A stretch of 64,000 bases of DNA from an uncultured Bacteroides sp. (GCA_948847595.1 CAQOGY010000005.1:62001-126000), one strand, 5' to 3'. Counted from the first letter of the stretch, positions 44,107-52,843 are shown. Made by a program: numbers and translations. The notes: generated by a model not told the origin, from the sequence alone.

Positions 44107-44754
44107 ATGAAACGCAAATTGCTTTATATAGCCTTAATATTCACTATTCTGTGTATTACCTGTATCATTGTGTGTAACAGAACAATAAAAAAACATACAA
44201 CTTCCAAGATATATACAGAAGCAAGCATTATCCCCACGAATAAAGTCGGACTACTACTCGGCACTTCTCCCAAACTAAAGAATGGGAATAATAATCTATA
44301 TTTCGACTATCGTATTCTCGCGGCTGTCGAACTATACAAAGCAGGAAAAATAAAATATATCCTTATCAGCGGCGACAATCGCAGAGAAGATTACAATGAG
44401 CCGGAAGAAATGAAAAAGGCACTCATGCAAAAAGGAATCCCCGAAAAGTTCATCTACTTAGATTATGCCGGCTTCCGTACGCTTGACTCTGTCATACGCG
44501 CCAAAGAGGTATTCGGACAAAATCAACTGACTATCATTTCCCAACGCTTCCATAATGAACGTGCTATTTATTTAGCCGAAAAGAATGGAATAAATGCTAT
44601 CGGTTATAATGCCAAAGACGTGAACGCCTATGCCGGACTGAAGACCAATATCCGTGAATTACTTGCAAGAGTGAAAATGTTTATTGATTTAGCAATAGAC
44701 AAACAGCCCCATTTCTTAGGGGGAAAGATTATAATTGGCAAGAAAAGCATGTAA
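44107..44754 (+). CDS. SanA/ElyC-type DUF218 envelope protein
   Basis: A 215-residue protein with an N-terminal membrane anchor (LLYIALIFTILCITCIIVC) and a DUF218 domain outside the cytoplasm. Family signatures are VGLLLGTSPKLKNGNNNLYF, KIKYILISGDNRREDYNEPE, LDYAGFRTLDSVIRAKEVFG and TIISQRFHNERAIYLAEKNG. The order GTS, SGD, GFRT, and SQRFHxxR is that of SanA (vancomycin exclusion) proteins. These are implicated in envelope barrier function under stress; the biochemical activity is not established. It follows small-RNA unit B. Confidence 0.88.
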   Translation: MKRKLLYIALIFTILCITCIIVCNRTIKKHTTSKIYTEASIIPTNKVGLLLGTSPKLKNGNNNLYFDYRILAAVELYKAGKIKYILISGDNRREDYNEPEEMKKALMQKGIPEKFIYLDYAGFRTLDSVIRAKEVFGQNQLTIISQRFHNERAIYLAEKNGINAIGYNAKDVNAYAGLKTNIRELLARVKMFIDLAIDKQPHFLGGKIIIGKKSM

Positions 44755-44804
44755 AAGTTTCTTTATTCCAAAAGATAGATTTACCTTTACTGAAAAATCA
44801 GAAT

Positions 44805-45215
44805 ATGACAAAAATTACAGTTCAGAAAACAGACGTTACGATCTTAAAAATCAACGATACAGATTATATTTCCTTAACTGACATAGCTAAATACAAGACA
44901 ACAGATGCCAACGCTGTTATTGCTAATTGGCTACGCAATAGAATGACTATTGAATATTTAGGATTATGGGAGATATTGTATAACCCCAAATTTAAACCCC
45001 TCGAATTCGAGGGGTTTAGAAAGGAAGCAGGACTAAATGCATTTACTCTTTCACCTCAAAAATGGATAGAAACAACCGGTGCTATTGGAATCATATCCAA
45101 ATCGGGAATACAGATGAGACACATTATCTTATTTTTTAGACAAAAAAACATAAGAACAAAAAAGAAACATGGAAATAGAAAGTTTGATAAAAGCTATTAT
45201 CCAGTGTGCTTATAA
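44805..45215 (+). pseudogene. Truncated KilA-N domain gene
   Basis: The first about 100 residues are a KilA-N domain (YISLTDIAKYKTTDANAVIA, NWLRNRMTIEYLGLWEIL, EFEGFRKEAGLNAFTLSP, ending in GIISKSG). After this point the conserved continuation, which in this family goes on with a Gly/His-containing segment and a long helical tail, is missing. Instead 35 unrelated residues are read through an A-rich stretch into the start of the GxxExxY gene. It is a remnant; the intact family is DNA-binding, often of phage origin. The break point is within 40 bp of the left 14-bp inverted repeat at 45148. Confidence 0.72.
45148..45161 (+). repeat. Left 14-bp inverted repeat flanking the GxxExxY gene
   Basis: ACATAAGAACAAAA, perfectly inverted at 45570-45583. 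The similarity continues inward imperfectly (GAAACAT against GAACAT after a 2-bp shift). Sites enclose 436 bp. Confidence 0.75.
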
Positions 45216-45555
45216 TGTAAGAACACACCTTGCAGCAGGTTTTCTTGAAAATGTTTATCAGAAAGCATTGATGATAGAATTAAAAGAAAAGGGTATTCAT
45301 GCAGATACAGAAACTCCTATAAATGTATATTACAAAAATGAAATTGTAGGAGAATTCAGAGCAGACATAATCGTAGAAGGAGAAATAATCATTGAACTTA
45401 AAGCGGTACAGCATCTTCTTCCTATACACGAAACCCAATTAGTAAATTACTTAACCGCTACCAATACAGACCACGGCTTATTAATAAACTTTGGTGGTGA
45501 ACGTATCGAAATAAAAAGAAAATTCAGAGAATATAAACATAAAAATAACGCATAA
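45169..45555 (+). CDS. GxxExxY-family protein (PD-(D/E)XK nuclease-like)
   Basis: A 128-residue small protein of the GxxExxY family, named for the motif seen here as GFLENVY (residues about 23-29). The second half carries the nuclease-like core: EFRADIIVEGEIIIELKAVQ, in which D and ExK match the PD-(D/E)XK pattern, and a Q from VQHLLPIHETQLVNYL. The final part is NTDHGLLINFGGERIEIKRK. Its cellular function is not established. It stands alone, enclosed by 14-bp inverted repeats, right behind the truncated KilA-N gene. This suggests that it arrived as a small cassette. Confidence 0.88.
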   Translation: MEIESLIKAIIQCAYNVRTHLAAGFLENVYQKALMIELKEKGIHADTETPINVYYKNEIVGEFRADIIVEGEIIIELKAVQHLLPIHETQLVNYLTATNTDHGLLINFGGERIEIKRKFREYKHKNNA

Positions 45556-45569
45556 GAAAAAATATGTTC

Positions 45570-45583
45570 TTTTGTTCTTATGT
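45570..45583 (-). repeat. Right 14-bp inverted repeat flanking the GxxExxY gene
   Basis: TTTTGTTCTTATGT, the exact reverse complement of 45148-45161. Part of it can also pair locally with CATAAGAA at 45551-45558, making a terminator-like hairpin at the end of the GxxExxY gene. Confidence 0.75.
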
Positions 45584-45609
45584 CTAAAAGCAATAAAAAT
45601 TTGTCTATT

Positions 45610-46086
45610 ATGGAAATAAATCAAGCAGCCCCCAAATTTCAGGATGTGTCAATCGCACCGATGCATACAGCGGAGCATCTACTTAACGCTACCATGGTAA
45701 AGACCTTTGGTTGCCCGCGCTCCCGTAATGCCCATATAGAAAGAAAAAAGAGTAAGTGCGATTATATTCTTTCATCTTGCCCTACAGCGGAGCAGATACA
45801 ATCTGTTGAAGATAAAGTGAATGAAGTTATCAGTCAGAATTTGCCGGTGACCATTGAATTTATGACGCATGAGCAGGCAAAAGACATCGTAGACCTCAGT
45901 AAGCTGCCTGCTGATGCCAGCGAAACACTTCGCATCATTCGCATTGGAAATTACGATGCCTGTGCCTGTATAGGACTACACGTATCCAACACTTCAGAAG
46001 TGGGAACCTTCAAAATCATCAGTTATGATTATGATGAGGAAAGACAGACGCTTAGACTAAGATTCAAACTAATCGGTAAGAAGTAA
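45610..46086 (+). CDS. AlaX-like trans-editing protein (tRNA SAD domain)
   Basis: A 158-residue protein matching the second additional domain of alanyl/threonyl-tRNA synthetases. The zinc-binding pairs are present as HTAEHLLNA (HxxxH) and CACIGLHV (CxxxH). Such stand-alone domains hydrolyse mischarged tRNA, for example Ser-tRNA(Ala); here, the specificity is uncertain. The frame is open from an ATG at 45580, but that codon is inside the right inverted repeat; MEINQAAPKF at 45610 is preferred. It is a single gene. Confidence 0.82.
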   Translation: MEINQAAPKFQDVSIAPMHTAEHLLNATMVKTFGCPRSRNAHIERKKSKCDYILSSCPTAEQIQSVEDKVNEVISQNLPVTIEFMTHEQAKDIVDLSKLPADASETLRIIRIGNYDACACIGLHVSNTSEVGTFKIISYDYDEERQTLRLRFKLIGKK

Positions 46087-46358
46087 GCAGATTATCAAAT
46101 TAATATCTATCTTATATAAAATAAATAAAAACAGGATACATTTTGTCACCAAACAAGTAAAATTGGCATTATATAAATGACAAATAGACAATTTCAGTCT
46201 CAAAAATCTTATGGCATGAGGTTTGCATATTTAAGAGTGAATGACGGTTCAAGAACTGACGGTGAAAATCGGGATAATTCCTGTCACCGAAAGTGAAAGT
46301 TCCGAAGTCCAAATTTGAATTAATTGAATGTTTAACTTAAAGATAGGAGACTAAAATT
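46087..46358 (+). other. Long regulatory region upstream of hsp20
   Basis: 272 bp without a gene. It holds a sigma-54-type promoter match at 46212-46227 and, in the presumed leader, a CGGTGA/TCACCG hairpin (46260-46289) and two GACGGT copies. No ideal TAnnTTTG box was seen close to the gene. Confidence 0.5.
46212..46227 (+). promoter_or_regulatory. Sigma-54 (-24/-12) promoter match upstream of hsp20
   Basis: TGGCATGAGGTTTGCA agrees with TGGCAYGRNNNTTGCW at every defined position. The -24 GG (46213-46214) and -12 GC (46225-46226) are exactly 12 bp apart. Transcription would start near 46239, leaving a leader of about 120 nt. Its use is inferred. Confidence 0.6.
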
Positions 46359-46787
46359 ATGATGCCTGTTAGAAGAACTCAAAGTTGGTTACCAAGTATC
46401 TTTAATGATTTCTTTGATAACGATTGGATGGTAAAAGCAAATGCTACCGCACCTGCAATTAATGTTTTGGAAACAGAAAAGGAATACAAAGTAGAACTGG
46501 CTGCTCCGGGCATGACGAAGGATGATTTCAATGTCCGCATTGATGAAGACAACAACCTCGTCATCAGCATGGAGAAGAAGACTGAAAACAAAGAGGAGAA
46601 GAAAGATGGTCGCTATCTGCGCCGTGAATTCTCATACTCCAAGTTCCAGCAGACAATGATTCTACCGGATAATGTAGACAAAGAAAAAATTGCCGCATCC
46701 GTAGATAATGGCGTTCTGAATATTGAACTTCCCAAACTCTCTGAAGAAGAAGTGAAGAAGCCCAATAGACAAATTGAAATAAAATAA
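46359..46787 (+). CDS. Hsp20/alpha-crystallin small heat-shock protein
   Basis: A 142-residue holdase chaperone. The alpha-crystallin domain spans about residues 32-130: NATAPAINVLETEKEYKVEL, APGMTKDDFNVRIDEDNNLV, then YLRREFSYSKFQQTMILPDN and ASVDNGVLNIELPK. The last contains the conserved GVL. The C-terminal tail NRQIEIK has the IxI motif for oligomer contacts. It binds unfolding proteins in the cytoplasm. It is monocistronic, has a long leader and a possible sigma-54 promoter, and ends with two hairpins. Confidence 0.95.
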   Translation: MMPVRRTQSWLPSIFNDFFDNDWMVKANATAPAINVLETEKEYKVELAAPGMTKDDFNVRIDEDNNLVISMEKKTENKEEKKDGRYLRREFSYSKFQQTMILPDNVDKEKIAASVDNGVLNIELPKLSEEEVKKPNRQIEIK

Positions 46788-46801
46788 TACAGTAACCAAC
46801 T

Positions 46802-46821
46802 TATCACCGGAAACGGTGATA
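46802..46821 (+). other. Hairpin with GAAA tetraloop after hsp20
   Basis: TATCACCG and CGGTGATA form a perfect 8-bp stem closed by GAAA, 15 bp after the hsp20 stop. No T-run follows, so it may protect the mRNA 3' end rather than terminate. Confidence 0.55.
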
Positions 46822-46829
46822 GAAACAAT

Positions 46830-46873
46830 AAAGACAGCTCTTTCCGATAGATGGAAAACGAGCTGTCTTTTTA
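46830..46873 (+). terminator. Terminator between hsp20 and the ABC export operon
   Basis: AAGACAGCTC and GAGCTGTCTT form a 10-bp stem with TTTCC/GGAAA pairing inside; T5 follows on the plus strand. It lies between convergent genes and may stop both. Confidence 0.82.
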
Positions 46874-46905
46874 TATACTTAAAGGTATATTCTTTATTGA
46901 TTCTT

Positions 46906-48021
46906 CTATTGATTCTTCCGGTAACTAACCACCGCCCAACTATTAAACACAACTGCAAAGAACAGCAATATTCCCAACTGTGGCAATAAATCAAAGAACC
47001 CGCTCCCTTTGAGATATACCATCCGCATCACTTCCATAAAATAACGCAAGGGATTCAACATGGTAATCCATTGTGCCCATTCCGGCATACTGCTGATCGG
47101 AGTGAACAACCCGCTCATCAATATCAGAATCAACAGACAGAACCACATCACAAACATCGACTGCTGCATCGTAGCTGAATAATTGGAAATAACAAGTCCG
47201 AAACCGGACATCACCAATACAAAAAGAACCGCAAAGAAGTAAATCACTGCAAAATGCCCGACAGGCACTATGCCATAAATCAGCCATGCCAACAGGAAAC
47301 ACAAAGTCAGTACTATAAACCCGATCAACCAGTAAGGCAGCAGTTTGGCTATAATAAAAATGAACTTCGGAACCGGTGTTACATTGATTTGCTCAATCGT
47401 CCCCACCTCCTTTTCGCTAACCACATTCAAGGCAGGCAGAAATCCGCAAATCAATGTCAGCAACATAACCATCAATGCCGGAATCATGTATAACTTATAA
47501 TTCAAATTCGGATTAAACAATCCCTGAGTATCAATGCGGATAGAAGGAAAAGCACCGGAAACGGCAGCAGCTTCAGGACGTTCCGAACGCAATTCGGCAG
47601 CATAATCATTAACTATGGAAGCCAAGTAAGAACTTCCAAGTCCCCCCTTCGTCCCATTCACCGCATTGGCAGCAATTAAGATATGAGCATCTTCACCATT
47701 CATCCAATCCCGTTCCAGATGTCCCGGAATCTCCATTACAATATCCGCCGTTCCGGTTTCAATATTCCGGAGACCTTCTTCATAAGAAGCCGGCACTTCC
47801 ACCAAACGGAAATAAGTGGAAGCGGCAATCTTATTTACTAATCGTTGAGAGATAGCCGAATGGTCATTATCCACTATATTCAACTGGATATTCTTGATTT
47901 CCAAGTTCACAGCCCAAGGCATCAGCAGCATAATCATGCATGGAAACACAAGAATCAATTTCGGCAGAAACGAATTGCGGAGCAACTGTTTAAACTCTTT
48001 TTCTATAAGGAACTTTATCAT
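46906..48021 (-). CDS. ABC-2-type export permease, last gene of the efflux operon
   Basis: A 371-residue permease. The N-terminal helix is FLPKLILVFPCMIMLLMPWA, a periplasmic loop of about 130 residues follows, and five C-terminal helices (for example LMVMLLTLICGFLPALNVVS, MSGFGLVISNYSATM) form the ABC-2 domain. It matches the YbhR/YhhJ group that pairs with a second permease, a double ATPase and an HlyD-type adaptor. Exports drugs or lipophilic compounds; substrate unknown. It is 25 bp downstream of the other permease. Confidence 0.9.
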   Translation of the reverse strand: MIKFLIEKEFKQLLRNSFLPKLILVFPCMIMLLMPWAVNLEIKNIQLNIVDNDHSAISQRLVNKIAASTYFRLVEVPASYEEGLRNIETGTADIVMEIPGHLERDWMNGEDAHILIAANAVNGTKGGLGSSYLASIVNDYAAELRSERPEAAAVSGAFPSIRIDTQGLFNPNLNYKLYMIPALMVMLLTLICGFLPALNVVSEKEVGTIEQINVTPVPKFIFIIAKLLPYWLIGFIVLTLCFLLAWLIYGIVPVGHFAVIYFFAVLFVLVMSGFGLVISNYSATMQQSMFVMWFCLLILILMSGLFTPISSMPEWAQWITMLNPLRYFMEVMRMVYLKGSGFFDLLPQLGILLFFAVVFNSWAVVSYRKNQ

Positions 48022-48046
48022 AAATAATTCTCCATTTAGCCCATTA

Positions 48047-49156
48047 TTATTCCAACCGGTACTTGAATTTCTTGAAGCTGACCGTTATAAGCACCGTCGC
48101 CATCAACAATAAAATACCAATCTCCTTCACTACAAATAGAACCGGAACACCCTCAATCATCAACTTCCGTACCGCCTGGATATACCAACGTGCCGGAAGT
48201 ATATCCGAAATCCACTGAAGTATCAACGGCATACTCTCAACAGGGAAAATCATCCCCGACAAAAGCATCGTGGGCATCATCAGCATCAAACCCGACACCA
48301 ACATAGCGGCAACCTGTGTCTGTGTGACCGATGAAATCAGCAATCCCAAAGCCAGAGATACGAAGATAAACAACAAAGACACCGTTATCAACCAAAACAA
48401 ACTTCCCATCACCGGAACATCGAGTACAAAGACCGAAAGCAGCAGAATCGTTATCAGATTGACAAATGACAAAACAAAATAAGGTACAGCTTTTGCCAAA
48501 ATAATGAATAATGGCTTCACGGGCGAAACCAACAGCACCTCCATCGTACCCGTTTCTTTCTCGCGAACAATAGAAATAGAAGTCATCATGGCACAAATCA
48601 GCATCAGAATCAGTCCCATCACTCCGGGCACAAAATTATAAGCGCTCTTCATCTGAGGATTATACAGCAGTTTGATATCAGGAGTCAGGCGGGCAGCCGA
48701 AACATCCGGTGGCAACATCTCCTGCCCCACCATAGAAATAATCCCGGTCGCATAATTTACCTGCGAAGTCGACATATTCGGATCCGTCGCATCTACAATC
48801 AACTGCACACGGGCATCGCCCGCATAAAGCCCGTCCATAAAACGCTCACCGAAAACGATTGCCATATCGACCTCACTTTTCAGAAAAGCAGCCTCCATCT
48901 CCTGCGGCGAATGAAAACGGGCGGTAACAGTAAAGTACTCACTGGCATCCAGGCGATCAATGATTTTCCGTGTCACCATATCATTCGAAGGATCGAGCAC
49001 CGCCAACCGTACATTCCTGACTTCCGTGCTGATGGCGAAACCAAACAAGATAATCTGTACCACGGGCATCCCCAACAGAATCAGCATCGTTCGTCGGTCA
49101 CGAAAAATATGATAAAACTCTTTCTTTACAAAAGCAATAAACTGTCTCATAATCAA
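48047..49156 (-). CDS. ABC-2-type export permease, YbhS-like
   Basis: A 369-residue permease with the start RQFIAFVKKEFYHIFRDRRT, typical of YbhS-type subunits. The first helix is LILLGMPVVQIILFGFAIST, then a large external loop and five C-terminal helices (GVMGLILMLICAMMTSISIV to KEIGILLLMATVLITVSFK). It forms a heterodimer with the downstream permease by analogy. Its start codon overlaps the ATPase gene stop by 4 bp, indicating coupled translation. Confidence 0.9.
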   Translation of the reverse strand: MIMRQFIAFVKKEFYHIFRDRRTMLILLGMPVVQIILFGFAISTEVRNVRLAVLDPSNDMVTRKIIDRLDASEYFTVTARFHSPQEMEAAFLKSEVDMAIVFGERFMDGLYAGDARVQLIVDATDPNMSTSQVNYATGIISMVGQEMLPPDVSAARLTPDIKLLYNPQMKSAYNFVPGVMGLILMLICAMMTSISIVREKETGTMEVLLVSPVKPLFIILAKAVPYFVLSFVNLITILLLSVFVLDVPVMGSLFWLITVSLLFIFVSLALGLLISSVTQTQVAAMLVSGLMLMMPTMLLSGMIFPVESMPLILQWISDILPARWYIQAVRKLMIEGVPVLFVVKEIGILLLMATVLITVSFKKFKYRLE

Positions 49157-50631
49157 TCTGCTTTACGCACCGCATCGCGGGCTAATTTTTGGAAAACATC
49201 ATCCATCGTTTCCACTCCGAACTGCTGCTTCAGACGAACAGGTGTATCAAGCGCTTTAATCTGCCCGTCCACCATGATAGAAATCCGGTTGCAGTATTCC
49301 GCTTCATCCATATAATGCGTAGTCACAAATACCGTGATTCCCTGGTCGGCAGCCTGATAAATCAACTCCCAAAACTGCCTTCGCGTAGCAGGATCCACTC
49401 CACCGGTAGGTTCATCCAGAAAGACGATTCTTGGTTCGTGAAAGATTGAAACCGAAAAAGCCAGTTTCTGTTTCCACCCCAAAGGCAGGCTTTTCACTAA
49501 AGTATCCCGTTCATCAGAGAACCCCAAACGTTCCAACAGTTCTTCAGTCTTTCGTTCTATCTCCTGTTCTTCCATTCCATAGATTCCGGCAAACAGGCGG
49601 ATATTCTCCCAGACTTTCAAATCTTCATATAAAGAGAACTTCTGACTCATGTATCCGATATGCTTCTTCACCTGTTCAGCTTCCCGGAAAATGTCATATC
49701 CCGCAACTTTCCCTACACCCGATGTCGGCTTGCTCAATCCGCAAAGCATACGCATAGCAGTTGTCTTCCCTGCTCCGTTAGCACCCAGAAAGCCAAAGAT
49801 TTCTCCGCGGTTCACCTGAAAGGATATATGGTCTACTGCCGTAAAGTTCCCGAAACATTTTGTCAGCTGGTCTACTTCAATCACAGGCATCGCCTCATGC
49901 CGTACTTCCTCCCGTTCCAACGAAGGCGGACAAAGGATAGAAGCGAATCGTCGGAGAATACGTTCAGGTGTGTCAATGCCATGAATCTGTCCATGATTGA
50001 TGAAAGCAATCCGGTCACACTGACGGGCTTCGTCCATAATAGGAGTCGAAACGATAATCGTAATTCCCTGCTGCCTTAAATTCCTGAGCATTTGCCAGAA
50101 CTCTTTACGCGACACAGGATCTACACCGGTAGTAGGTTCATCCAAAAATAAAATATCCGGTTTATGAATCAACGCGCAACTTAATGCCAGTTTCTGTTTC
50201 ATACCACCCGACAAAGCTCCTGCCCTTCTCTTCTTGAACGGTTCTATCTGCTGATAAATATCCTTGATTAAATCATAATTTTCCTGAATAGTCGTATGGA
50301 ATACCGTAGCGAAAAACTCCAGATTTTCTTCCACCGAGAGATCCTGATAGAGCGAAAAGCGACCGGGCATATATCCTACCCGCGTACGAATCTGCTTGTA
50401 GTCCGAAGCGACATCCAGTCCGCCGACAGTTGCCGTACCCTTATCAGCCAGCAATAGAGTAGTCAGGATACGAAACAAGGTACTCTTTCCCGCACCGTCA
50501 GGCCCAATCAGCCCGAAAATTTCTCCCTGCTCCACTGCAAAAGAAACTCCTTTCAGCGCTTCCACCTTTCCATAACTTTTGCTGACTTTTTCCACCACCA
50601 CTATGGGTTCTCTTCCATCCGCCCCTTTCAT
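49153..50631 (-). CDS. ABC exporter ATPase with two nucleotide-binding domains (YbhF-like)
   Basis: A 492-residue double ATPase. The first domain has Walker A in LIGPDGAGKSTLFRIL, signature ALSGGMKQKLALS and Walker B in ILFLDEPTTGVDP. The second has GFLGANGAGKTTAMRML, a degenerate signature SLPLGWKQKLAFS and VFLDEPTGGVDPATRR. Loss of the LSGG form in the second half is usual for this subgroup, so it is not a sign of decay. It energises the two permeases. It lies 15 bp after the HlyD-type gene and overlaps the next by 4 bp. Confidence 0.93.
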   Translation of the reverse strand: MKGADGREPIVVVEKVSKSYGKVEALKGVSFAVEQGEIFGLIGPDGAGKSTLFRILTTLLLADKGTATVGGLDVASDYKQIRTRVGYMPGRFSLYQDLSVEENLEFFATVFHTTIQENYDLIKDIYQQIEPFKKRRAGALSGGMKQKLALSCALIHKPDILFLDEPTTGVDPVSRKEFWQMLRNLRQQGITIIVSTPIMDEARQCDRIAFINHGQIHGIDTPERILRRFASILCPPSLEREEVRHEAMPVIEVDQLTKCFGNFTAVDHISFQVNRGEIFGFLGANGAGKTTAMRMLCGLSKPTSGVGKVAGYDIFREAEQVKKHIGYMSQKFSLYEDLKVWENIRLFAGIYGMEEQEIERKTEELLERLGFSDERDTLVKSLPLGWKQKLAFSVSIFHEPRIVFLDEPTGGVDPATRRQFWELIYQAADQGITVFVTTHYMDEAEYCNRISIMVDGQIKALDTPVRLKQQFGVETMDDVFQKLARDAVRKAD

Positions 50632-50646
50632 CTGAATTTCCTCTTT

Positions 50647-51558
50647 TTAATTCCCACCTTTCATTTTCACTCCACCATACATGCCTATCTTCAGCGCTCC
50701 GTCATTCTTCACAGCTATCTTCACCGCATAGACCAAATTAGCACGTTCATTTTTTGTCAGAATAGTCTTGGGGGTAAATTCCGAACGGTCGGAAATCCAA
50801 GTAATCACACCCGGATAGGCCTTCTGCTCCGAATTTCCATAATCGGCATAAACAGTCACCTTATCTCCCAACTTCACCTGTGACAACTGTTCGGAAGTGA
50901 TATAAGCCCGCAGGTACATTCCATCCGTGTCCGCCACCTTGAACAACGGTCTGCCGACAGATGCCAGTTCACCGGCTTCCGCATATTTTGCCAGCACCGT
51001 ACCTTCAATAGGCGACTGGATGTGGCATTTATCCAACTGGTCTTCCACCTGCGCCACTTGTATGGCTACTGAATTTCCCTGTTCCGTCAGACTGTTCGTA
51101 CTGTTCAGCAATGATGATTCCTGTGCTGCAAGCTGTCTTTCGAGCAATTTGACTTGTGCATCCCAGTCGTCCAACTGTTTCTGATTGGCCGCACCCGCAG
51201 CAAGCAAGTTCTCCACCCGCTTCTTTTCACGTTCGGCCGTAGCAATCTGCTGTTTGGTAGCGGCAATCTGTTTGGCAAGATCCGGACGCTGACTTTCCAC
51301 AGATTTCATACTAGCTTCCAGTTGCAACTTCTTCAGATATAACTGTACCGTATCGACCAATCCCACTTCCTCACCTGCTTTTAGTCTTGTCCCCTCCTCT
51401 ATATCCAGTTTCAGCAATTTTCCCGCAACTTCGGCAGAAACAATGACTTCCGTAGCTTCAAACGTACCGGTGGCATCATAATCAGGCGTTCCGTTTCCAC
51501 AGGCGGATAACATTACCAATGCCATCCCCCACATTCCTATCTTTGTTATTCCTTTCAT
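50647..51558 (-). CDS. HlyD-family periplasmic adaptor lipoprotein
   Basis: A 303-residue membrane fusion protein with lipobox LSACG at about residue 20. A short lipoyl-like part (GKLLKLDIEEGTRLKAGEEV) precedes a long coiled-coil hairpin (LAKQIAATKQQIATAEREKK, LLERQLAAQESSLLNSTNSL). The second lipoyl half contains IQSPIEGTVLAKYAEAGELA, and a beta-barrel part closes it. It bridges the inner membrane ABC exporter and the TolC-type outer membrane channel; the operon encodes all parts. Confidence 0.92.
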   Translation of the reverse strand: MKGITKIGMWGMALVMLSACGNGTPDYDATGTFEATEVIVSAEVAGKLLKLDIEEGTRLKAGEEVGLVDTVQLYLKKLQLEASMKSVESQRPDLAKQIAATKQQIATAEREKKRVENLLAAGAANQKQLDDWDAQVKLLERQLAAQESSLLNSTNSLTEQGNSVAIQVAQVEDQLDKCHIQSPIEGTVLAKYAEAGELASVGRPLFKVADTDGMYLRAYITSEQLSQVKLGDKVTVYADYGNSEQKAYPGVITWISDRSEFTPKTILTKNERANLVYAVKIAVKNDGALKIGMYGGVKMKGGN

Positions 51559-51574
51559 ATCCTGAGAAGTTATT

Positions 51575-52843
51575 TTAATAATTCGTAGTATATTTCAATT
51601 GATAAATACCCATCAACCGCTGAATCTCATGCAGGGCTTTCGACTGACGTGCCAGGCTTTCATTAGTCAGTTCCCGAAGCATCTCGGTCACGGTCAATGT
51701 ACCATTAACCACTTTTGCCTCAGCCGCTTTGCGGATATTGGTACGCAAACGGATAATTTCATTATCATCCTGCATCTGTTTCTCCAACGAACGGATTGCC
51801 TGATCCTGCTGTGTCATTTGTAACCGCGTATTGAAAAGAAACACATCCCGGTTATTGTCCAATTGCTGACGCTTGTTCTCAATCACCCGCCGGTCATTCT
51901 TCAACGTATACAAGCTACCGAAATTCCACGAAAGCCGTACACCTGCAATATAATAAGGAGAAAATTCGTTTTTCAACATATTCAACCCCGGATTCCCATA
52001 AGCCCCCTGCACGAACAATCCGAATTGCGGAAGATGGCGTACATTGAGCGCTTTCTCCTGTACTTGCAATCCGGCTCCCTGTGCATCAAACAAAGACAGT
52101 TCCGGCCGGCGTATTTCACTGACTGCCGAAACCTCATTCTGTGGAACAGGTTTCTCCAATGTAGTCTCCTGCGACAATTCTTCTCCCACCAACAGCGAAA
52201 GCATTTTCAAATACGCGGCGCGCGATGAAACGAGATCCACCCTCTTCTGACGGGTATTCAGTTGCTCCACTTTCACTGCATCCAAATCCGCCTGATTGGC
52301 TATTCCATTTTCTACATAAGCAGTAATCTGACGATAATTCCGTTCCAGTTCATCCTGTAACAATTCATTTTGTCGCAACTGCTCATCCAGCAACAGGATT
52401 CCGAAATACAAATCATTCACACGACTGTTCAGTGCATACATATCCACATTCAGTCTTTCCTTCTCTATTTCAGCCTCCGCCGTTGTCTGCTTCTTCTGCA
52501 TACGGATTCCGCCACCATCCCAGATTTTCTGTTGCAATTCCAACACAACCTGATACTGGTCTCTGGGCAAACCTTTTATATCCACTCCAGAAAGCTTCAC
52601 AGGGATTTCCGTCACTTCACTCTGATAAGAAGCTTTGGCCGAAAGAGCCAATTGAGGTAAATATCCTCTGGCCGCATTTTCCAGACTATATTCCTTTGTT
52701 TTCTCCACCAAGCCATATTGATGTACCAGCGGATAATTCTCCTGCGTTTTCCGTTGACATTCTTCCAACGTAATTTGCGCATACATACCCGATACGAACA
52801 ACAAAAAGGAGAAACTGAAAATCATTCTTTTCATACGCATCAT
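51575..52843 (-). CDS. TolC-family outer membrane efflux protein
   Basis: A 422-residue outer membrane channel with signal peptide ending in SGMYAQ. It has the two-fold repeat of TolC: ITLEECQRKTQENYPLVHQY, YQVVLELQQKIWDGGGIRMQ and the second half with VRLSWNFGSLYTLKNDRRVI. The open frame reaches 52903, but that covers the tandem promoter boxes; the Met at 52843 (MMRMKRMIFSFS) is preferred. First gene of a five-gene operon: channel, adaptor, ATPase and two permeases. The divergent AraC gene may regulate it. Confidence 0.92.
   Translation of the reverse strand: MMRMKRMIFSFSFLLFVSGMYAQITLEECQRKTQENYPLVHQYGLVEKTKEYSLENAARGYLPQLALSAKASYQSEVTEIPVKLSGVDIKGLPRDQYQVVLELQQKIWDGGGIRMQKKQTTAEAEIEKERLNVDMYALNSRVNDLYFGILLLDEQLRQNELLQDELERNYRQITAYVENGIANQADLDAVKVEQLNTRQKRVDLVSSRAAYLKMLSLLVGEELSQETTLEKPVPQNEVSAVSEIRRPELSLFDAQGAGLQVQEKALNVRHLPQFGLFVQGAYGNPGLNMLKNEFSPYYIAGVRLSWNFGSLYTLKNDRRVIENKRQQLDNNRDVFLFNTRLQMTQQDQAIRSLEKQMQDDNEIIRLRTNIRKAAEAKVVNGTLTVTEMLRELTNESLARQSKALHEIQRLMGIYQLKYTTNY

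Noticed and set aside
44805..45583. KilA-N plus GxxExxY as a phage remnant
   Set aside because: Both families occur widely as single chromosomal genes in Bacteroides, and no further phage genes lie beside them. A small cassette or simple remnant suffices.
49153..50631. Degenerate second ABC signature as loss of function
   Set aside because: The LPLGWKQ form in the second domain is usual for YbhF-type double ATPases, and both Walker motifs are intact.
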